In this document: positions 28,246 to 33,107 of the stretch, in pieces
Layout: each line of letters opens with the position of its first letter
How positions within the stretch are numbered: position 1 is the stretch's first letter
From: Thiotrichales bacterium
GTDB lineage: Bacteria; Pseudomonadota; Gammaproteobacteria; Thiomicrospirales; Thiomicrospiraceae
DNA: 33,107 nucleotides
Assembly: GCA_016936535.1 (NCBI GenBank)
Contig: JAFGXP010000027.1
Location: forward strand, 1 to 33,107
Direction of reading: 5' to 3'
The notes under the pieces: model-generated
What the model saw: only the letters and a program-made list of their open reading frames with translations
Database searches by the model: none
What the model was told of the DNA's origin: nothing
Translations under genes and position numbers: made by a program

Positions 28246-28746
28246 GTGAGTGATCAAATTAACCAGATTCAAGCCACTTTTAATGGTTTGGAAGACAGAA
28301 TACTCTTAAAGTTCAAAACCCTCAATGATCATGTGTATCCACTGTGGGTCACGCGTCGGTTTTGCAAATTACTGCTGCCGGCATTGCACGGTCTGCATCC
28401 GCTTACCGGTGAATTTCTATTGGGGGCAGAGACGCATCTCAAACCTTCGCCGGCAAAGGAGGACACAGATGCATCGTCCGCGTCATTTGAAAGCTACCAA
28501 ACGCCGGAGAAGCCGCAATATCCTTTGGGCGAAGACCCCCTGTTATTGACCAAAATTCGTTTTCAAGATTTAAATCTACCGACCGCGTCCTTTTTGTTAG
28601 AACCCAATCAAGGGCAGGGATTGGTACTGCCCTTTCATCGCGACCTAACTCGTCCGTTGCTGAAAATTTTGAATCAGGCCGTGGATAACGCCGAATGGGA
28701 TTTGGCACAGGAATTGCGCTCGCCGAGCAGTCCTTTATTGCAGTGA
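28246..28746 (+). CDS. Uncharacterised 166-residue protein
   Basis: Starts at GTG 28246, with GGAA about ten bases upstream. Soluble. The N-terminal part ILLKFKTLNDHVYPLWVTRRFCKLLLPALHGL resembles a small conserved region (a strand then an amphipathic helix), followed by an acidic, Ser/Pro-rich linker (about 68-96). A C-terminal part has LLTKIRFQDLNLPTASFLLEPN and ends with a helix. I cannot name a family. It is divergent from the exported-protein gene and convergent with ubiA (gap 40 nt). Likely real because of length and gap position. Confidence 0.55.
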   Translation: MSDQINQIQATFNGLEDRILLKFKTLNDHVYPLWVTRRFCKLLLPALHGLHPLTGEFLLGAETHLKPSPAKEDTDASSASFESYQTPEKPQYPLGEDPLLLTKIRFQDLNLPTASFLLEPNQGQGLVLPFHRDLTRPLLKILNQAVDNAEWDLAQELRSPSSPLLQ

Positions 28747-28786
28747 GGCCTTGGTACGAGTTGATGCACGTTTCATATTCGTCTGG

Positions 28787-29641
28787 CTAAAGCCGATCAA
28801 GCATTATCCCTAACAGAATCCAAACCCCAACCCAATGATGGCGTAAAAACACAGCGAAGGCGCGCGTAGGAACATTTGTTGCGAGCTCTTGCAAGTCCCA
28901 AGCAAACCAAGCGCCCACCAATAATAAGCTCAAATAATAGAGCGAACCCAACTCAAACGCCCAGCCAATGGCAATCAGCAGGCTGAGCATCACAAACTGA
29001 AAAAAACCGATCCATCTCACAAGATGTTTGCCAAACAAAATGGCCGTGGATTTGATTCCTGCTTTGAGATCATCTTCCTTATCGGCGACTGCATAAGCGG
29101 TGTCGTAGATTAATGACCAAACCAAAGTGGCGAAAAACACCAGCCAAGCTTCAGATGGAACCGTGGCTTGCACTGCGGCAAATGCCATTGGCACCGCCCA
29201 TGCAAAAGCGGCCCCTAAAAAGGCTTGCGGCCAATAAGTATGCCGTTTCATAAATGGATAGAGTGCGGCCAACAATACCGCCCCCAATGAAAGCACAATC
29301 GTTAGGCTGTTTAAGGTTAGAACCAATAAAAACGCGAGAGCGCACAGTAGCAAAAAAAACCTTAGGGCTTCGTTCGCCGATAGGGCCCCGGTGGCCAGAG
29401 GGCGGCAGCAGGTTCGCGCAACCTGACCATCAAAATGGCGATCTGCATAGTCATTAATCACGCAACCCGCTGAGCGCATCACGACTGCGCCTAAAACAAA
29501 AACCGTTAAAACCCAAAGATCTGGCATTCCCGATGCGGCCAACCACAGCGCCCACAGAGTGGGCCAGAGCACCAAATAAATTCCGACTGGACGATTAATA
29601 CGCGTTAAGTCGATGTAGGCTTGTCGTCTAGAAGAGTGCAC
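28787..29641 (-). CDS. ubiA: 4-hydroxybenzoate polyprenyltransferase
   Basis: Inner-membrane prenyltransferase that attaches the isoprenoid tail to 4-hydroxybenzoate, the product of UbiC. 284 residues, about nine transmembrane helices. Both Mg/diphosphate sites are seen: N63-D64-x2-D67-x3-D71 followed by RTCCRPLATG, and D187-K-E-D190-D191 in YAVADKEDDLKAG. These match UbiA closely rather than the heme O or chlorophyll synthase groups. Only two bases separate its start from the stop of the upstream 82-residue ORF, so translation is likely coupled within glmU-ORF-ubiA. Confidence 0.95.
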   Translation of the reverse strand: MHSSRRQAYIDLTRINRPVGIYLVLWPTLWALWLAASGMPDLWVLTVFVLGAVVMRSAGCVINDYADRHFDGQVARTCCRPLATGALSANEALRFFLLLCALAFLLVLTLNSLTIVLSLGAVLLAALYPFMKRHTYWPQAFLGAAFAWAVPMAFAAVQATVPSEAWLVFFATLVWSLIYDTAYAVADKEDDLKAGIKSTAILFGKHLVRWIGFFQFVMLSLLIAIGWAFELGSLYYLSLLLVGAWFAWDLQELATNVPTRAFAVFLRHHWVGVWILLGIMLDRL

Positions 29642-29643
29642 AC

Positions 29644-29892
29644 TTAAGCCGCAATAAACGCATCAATTTCTGCACGTGCGTCCGGTGAAAGCTCTAGATT
29701 GGCCATCTCTTTACCCTGACGGTCTTCATACTGTAAAAACACTTTTAGCCCTGCTTTCTGCCAGCGAATCACATAACCATAACCGCACAGTTCAGTTTGA
29801 CCGACATCCTGATGGGTAACTTCCCAGCCATTGGCTGCCATATAATCCCGAAGCGGTTCACATTTGCTTGGATCAAGAGATAAATACTGCAT
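29644..29892 (-). CDS. Small uncharacterised protein between glmU and ubiA
   Basis: 82 residues; AGGAACGATTT precedes the ATG at good distance. Soluble, with a helix, two or three strands (QTELCGYGYVIRWQKAGL, KVFLQYED) and a short C-terminal helix. Two cysteines (positions 11 and 36), no CxxC motif. Not recognised. Tight packing with glmU (39 nt) and ubiA (2 nt) supports that it is a real gene of this operon. Confidence 0.65.
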   Translation of the reverse strand: MQYLSLDPSKCEPLRDYMAANGWEVTHQDVGQTELCGYGYVIRWQKAGLKVFLQYEDRQGKEMANLELSPDARAEIDAFIAA

Positions 29893-29931
29893 AAATCGTT
29901 CCTATTATTGTTCAAATCAGCGAGGTTTTTG

Positions 29932-31296
29932 CTATCGTTTTTGCGGTTTTTGCCAGCCCTTGAGCGTCAGTTGCTTAGCGCGCGACAGGGTTAGCTCATG
30001 AGCGGGAACGTCTTTGGTAATGGTTGAACCGGCTCCAATCGTTGCGCCATCTCCTAAATGGACCGGCGCAATCAACTGGGTGTCAGAACCTACAAAAACC
30101 CCGTCACCAATGACCGTTTGATGTTTGTTCACACCATCGTAGTTGCAGGTAATAGTCCCAGCGCCAATATTGCATTGCGCCCCCATTTGAGTATCGCCAA
30201 TATAGCTGAGATGATTGACCTTTGAACCCGAACCTATTTTGGCTTGCTTGGTTTCAACAAAATTGCCGATTCGGACATTGTCCGCCAGCTCAGTGCCCGG
30301 ACGTAAACGCGCAAAAGGACCGACACTGACATTTTGAGCAAGCACACAATCCTCTAGGTGGGAAAAGGGTTGAACCTCACACCCATCCCCAATGCGAACA
30401 TTCTTGAGCACACAGTGCGCACCAATTTTCACATTATTGCCCAGTGTAACGCTGCCCTCTAAAATGACATTGACATCAATCTGAACGTCTTGACCGACGG
30501 TGACAGCACCACGAACATCCAAACGCGAAGCATCCAACAAAGTCACCCCTTGACGCATTAATTCGGCGGCTTGCTGTTGCTGATACAAACGCTCTAAAGC
30601 TTGCAGCTGTGCCTTATCGTTGACCCCTAAAACTTCCATTTCCGTTGCCGGTTGGGTGGTGTGCACCGAATAACCATCGGCAACGCACATGGCGATAATA
30701 TCGGTTAAATAAAATTCACCTTGCGCATTATTGGATTGTAATTGTCCAAGCCATTGTTTTAAGAACCGACCTTGAACGGCCAAAATTCCCGTATTGACCT
30801 CACGAATTTGCAACTGCTCTGGACGTGCATCTTTTTGTTCGACAATCGCACACACTTCATGGTGAGCATTGCGCACAACTCGACCATAGCCACTTGGATT
30901 CACCAGATCAATCGTCAGCAACGCCAGCGGCTGTTGCGGCGACAGTAAACCTAATAAATCCTTAAGAGTCGAATCGGCGGTTAAGGGCACATCACCATAT
31001 AAAACCAAAACCGAATCCTCATCGGCAATTTCTGGCAGCGCCTGTTGAACCGCATGCCCAGTCCCTAGCTGTTCAGACTGCAGGACAAAATGCACGCCTT
31101 GATCCGCCATAACGGCTTCGACAAGATGTGACTCATGACCGACAACCGTCAATATTTTTTGGGCACCGAGTTGTTTGGCTCGTGCGACAAGGTGCTGCAA
31201 TAAGGGTTGCCCCGCCAATGGCTGCAAAACCTTCGGTAAGGAAGATCGCATCCGAGTTCCCTTGCCTGCCGCCAAAATAATCACTTTTAGTCCCAT
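29932..31296 (-). CDS. glmU: Bifunctional GlmU: GlcN-1-P acetyltransferase / UDP-GlcNAc pyrophosphorylase
   Basis: Makes UDP-N-acetylglucosamine for peptidoglycan and lipopolysaccharide. The start is at ATG 31296 (MGLKVIILAAGKGTRM) with GGGGAA upstream; the frame is open further upstream without support. 454 residues (E. coli 456). The N-terminal pyrophosphorylase carries L-A-A-G-K-G-T-R-M (8-16) and PKVL, and YGDVPL with metal ligand Asp102. The C-terminal left-handed beta helix is made of repeated [LIV]G-x4 hexapeptides, with the acetyl-transfer site around KVNHLSYIGD and GAGTITCNYDG. First gene of glmU-ORF82-ubiA, divergent from dbpA. Confidence 0.97.
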   Translation of the reverse strand: MGLKVIILAAGKGTRMRSSLPKVLQPLAGQPLLQHLVARAKQLGAQKILTVVGHESHLVEAVMADQGVHFVLQSEQLGTGHAVQQALPEIADEDSVLVLYGDVPLTADSTLKDLLGLLSPQQPLALLTIDLVNPSGYGRVVRNAHHEVCAIVEQKDARPEQLQIREVNTGILAVQGRFLKQWLGQLQSNNAQGEFYLTDIIAMCVADGYSVHTTQPATEMEVLGVNDKAQLQALERLYQQQQAAELMRQGVTLLDASRLDVRGAVTVGQDVQIDVNVILEGSVTLGNNVKIGAHCVLKNVRIGDGCEVQPFSHLEDCVLAQNVSVGPFARLRPGTELADNVRIGNFVETKQAKIGSGSKVNHLSYIGDTQMGAQCNIGAGTITCNYDGVNKHQTVIGDGVFVGSDTQLIAPVHLGDGATIGAGSTITKDVPAHELTLSRAKQLTLKGWQKPQKR

Positions 31297-31477
31297 AGGG
31301 TTCCCCAAGTTAAATGCTGTGGCAAACCATTTTATTGGCCCCTTTAGGATTAGCAAGCAACCATCAATAAAAAAGCCTTTTTAAGGGTATACTGGCGACC
31401 TTATTTTCATCATGCTTTGCGTTTATTCTGGCTGGGATTCAGTCGCCAACGCAAACGCCCAACCAAAGGTTTTTCTT

Positions 31478-32863
31478 GTGACGGCAACCCCGACTTTTAC
31501 CGAACTTGGCTTGGCTCCTGCTCTGCTCAATAGCCTCCAACATCTTAACTATCAGCACATGACTCCGATTCAGGCGCAAAGTCTGCCATGGATTTTGCAA
31601 GGCAACGATTTGATTGCTCAAGCCAAGACCGGCTCAGGCAAAACAGCCGCATTTTCATTAGGATTACTCCAACGCTTGCAATCAAGTCGCTCCAAACCAC
31701 AGGCACTGGTACTCTGCCCCACCCGTGAACTTGCCGAGCAGGTTGCACAGGAAATTCGTCGTTTGGCCAGCAGTATCGAAAATGTGAAAGTCCTCACCCT
31801 TTGTGGCGGGGTTCCTTTTCGCGGGCAGGCATCCTCATTGGAATATGGCGCACAAATTCTAGTTGGAACACCAGGACGCATCGAAGAGCATTTAAACCGA
31901 GAAACACTCGATCTCAGTCAGCTCACTCAATTAGTGTTAGATGAAGCGGACCGTATGCTAGAGATGGGATTTGAAGCGGCTCTAAATGCCATTATTGAGC
32001 GCACGCCGAAAAACCGACAAACCTTGCTCTTCAGTGCCACCTTTCCAAAAGCCATCGAACAACTCGCCGCCCACATTTTGCGGCAACCCAAAAGCGTAAA
32101 AGTGGATGCAGTACATGATGAACATCAGTTACGTCAACACTTCTATCCGATTGAAGAGGAATCCGAACGCATAGAGGTGGTGAAACGCTTACTGATGGCT
32201 CATCAACCCCGCTCAACCGTTGTGTTTTACAACACGAAAATAGAAGCCCAACAATTAGCAAATCAGCTGGCCAGAGAAGGCTTTTCCGTATTAGCCTTAC
32301 ACGGTGACCTTGAACAACGTGAACGCGATCAAGCCCTGCTGCAATTTGCCAATCGCAGTGCCACAATCCTTGTTGCAACCGATGTTGCCGCCCGTGGTCT
32401 GGATATTGCCGCTGTTGAGGTTGTCATCAATGCACAATTGGCCCACGACCCCGAAGTACACTTGCACCGTGTTGGGCGTACCGGACGCGCTGGAAAACAA
32501 GGTTTTGCATGCAGCCTATACAGCCCGCGAGACCAATTCAAACTTCAGCAACTTCGCGAACAATTGAATTTGGATATCACAGCAGAAGCTTTGCCCGAAA
32601 AAAACGTACTGTTTCAACCCATCATTAAAGCGCCGATGGTCACACTGCAAATTGAGGGGGGCAAAAAACAAAAAATACGCGCCGGAGATATTTTAGGCGC
32701 TTTGACCGGTGAAGGGGGAATCGCTGGGGATCAGGTCGGCAAGATTCAGATAACCGATATACGTGCTTTTGTGGCCGTAACGAAAGCCGCCAGCAAGCAG
32801 GCCCTGCAAAAATTGGGTCAAGGTACCCTAAAAGGAAAACGCATTCGCGTTCGTTTCTTATAA
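31478..32863 (+). CDS. dbpA: ATP-dependent RNA helicase DbpA
   Basis: DEAD-box helicase that acts on 23S rRNA hairpin 92 during 50S subunit assembly. I chose GTG 31478 (TATPTFTELGL follows) because AAAGG lies eight bases upstream and the result, 461 residues, fits DbpA (457 in E. coli); an open frame to 31412 adds 22 unsupported residues. Q motif MTPIQAQSLP, motif I AKTGSGKT, PTRELA, DEADRMLEMGF, SATF, motif V VATDVAARGLD and motif VI HRVGRTGRAG are intact. The C-terminal DbpA RNA-binding domain (VTLQIEGGKKQKIRAGDILG ... ending KGKRIRVRFL) separates it from other DEAD-box proteins. Inserted on plus between minus-strand atpC and glmU. Confidence 0.95.
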   Translation: MTATPTFTELGLAPALLNSLQHLNYQHMTPIQAQSLPWILQGNDLIAQAKTGSGKTAAFSLGLLQRLQSSRSKPQALVLCPTRELAEQVAQEIRRLASSIENVKVLTLCGGVPFRGQASSLEYGAQILVGTPGRIEEHLNRETLDLSQLTQLVLDEADRMLEMGFEAALNAIIERTPKNRQTLLFSATFPKAIEQLAAHILRQPKSVKVDAVHDEHQLRQHFYPIEEESERIEVVKRLLMAHQPRSTVVFYNTKIEAQQLANQLAREGFSVLALHGDLEQRERDQALLQFANRSATILVATDVAARGLDIAAVEVVINAQLAHDPEVHLHRVGRTGRAGKQGFACSLYSPRDQFKLQQLREQLNLDITAEALPEKNVLFQPIIKAPMVTLQIEGGKKQKIRAGDILGALTGEGGIAGDQVGKIQITDIRAFVAVTKAASKQALQKLGQGTLKGKRIRVRFL

Positions 32864-32877
32864 ACATCAGGCATAAA

Positions 32878-32901
32878 AAAAGCGGGGCAAGCCCCGCTTT
32901 T
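32878..32901. terminator. Bidirectional terminator between dbpA and atpC
   Basis: AAAAGCGGGGC (32878-32888), a two-base AA spacer, then GCCCCGCTTTT (32891-32901): a perfect GC-rich stem with an A tract on one side and a T tract on the other. The loop will open to four bases. It serves two convergent genes. Confidence 0.9.
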
Positions 32902-32918
32902 CAAGGTTTGGGTAACAA

Positions 32919-33107
32919 TTAAGCCAACCCAGTCTTATGCAGACGATCACGCAATTTGCTGATTGCCTGAATTTGACCCACCGCTTCGGCAAGCTCAATC
33001 TGCGCCCGCGCAATGTCGGTTTCAGATTTCGCATTTTGCATCGCTTCTTCTGCAGCGCGCTTGGCTTCTGCAGCTTTCGCTTCGTCTAGGTCCGCCGCAC
33101 GAATCGC
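32919..33107 (-). CDS. atpC: ATP synthase F1 epsilon subunit, C-terminal part (cut by window edge)
   Basis: The last 62 codons and the TAA stop of a gene running off the right edge. The peptide starts [21 protein letters not shown], contains [19 protein letters not shown] and ends [11 protein letters not shown]. This is the two-helix C-terminal domain of the epsilon subunit, which regulates F1 ATPase activity. The rest of the atp operon probably lies upstream, beyond the window. Confidence 0.9.
   Translation of the reverse strand, partial: AIRAADLDEAKAAEAKRAAEEAMQNAKSETDIARAQIELAEAVGQIQAISKLRDRLHKTGLA

Noticed and set aside
32031-32378. 115-residue minus-strand frame inside dbpA
   Set aside because: Antisense to conserved helicase motifs, no start context.

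Overview
The window looks like chromosomal DNA of a gammaproteobacterium. It has moderate GC, dense gene packing, and housekeeping order typical of that class: gmk-rpoZ-spoT followed by recG, aroK-aroB, and atpC close to glmU. An aerobic or sulfur-oxidising lineage (Thiotrichales/Thiomicrospira-like) would fit the gene set, but no gene here proves it. I see no transposase, integrase, phage gene, CRISPR array or rRNA.

Layout. Positions 1-213 hold a tRNA-Phe/tRNA-Leu pair on the minus strand with a near-consensus sigma70 promoter. NADP-type glutamate dehydrogenase follows on plus (439-1785). It shares a bidirectional terminator with a minus-strand lipoprotein of the choice-of-anchor I family (1884-3674), whose upstream region carries a striking 11-bp tandem array resembling PhoB boxes. 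Next on minus come a hot-dog thioesterase and a TDT/SLAC1-type transporter, then a ferric iron ABC importer (fbpA-fbpB-fbpC) with a Fur-like box in its promoter. On plus follow an SCP2-domain protein, purT, a FliS-like gene, rpoH, and an ovothiol pair ovoA-ovoB whose frames overlap by 16 bases.

The next minus-strand block reads aroK, aroB, a hexose-6-phosphate mutarotase and an unknown 178-residue protein. Divergent from it runs gmk, rpoZ, spoT and ridA (nucleotide metabolism, RNA polymerase omega, stringent response, imine detoxification). A HAD phosphatase sits on minus, then recG and ubiC on plus. An unknown exported protein (minus) and an unknown 166-residue protein (plus) follow. The last block has glmU, a small unknown ORF and ubiA on minus, dbpA on plus, and the 3' end of atpC on minus at the right edge.

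How the genes fit together. Several units respond to nutrient or stress state: predicted Pho control of the lipoprotein, predicted Fur control of iron uptake, SpoT for the stringent response, RpoH for heat shock and ovothiol as a redox thiol. ubiC and ubiA supply the first two committed steps of ubiquinone synthesis from separate transcription units about 2 kb apart. The most novel observations are the six-unit Pho-like array with a correctly spaced -10, the overlapping ovoA-ovoB pair, and a perfect palindrome covering the likely gmk ribosome binding site. All functional calls are from reading the sequence; no database search was run.
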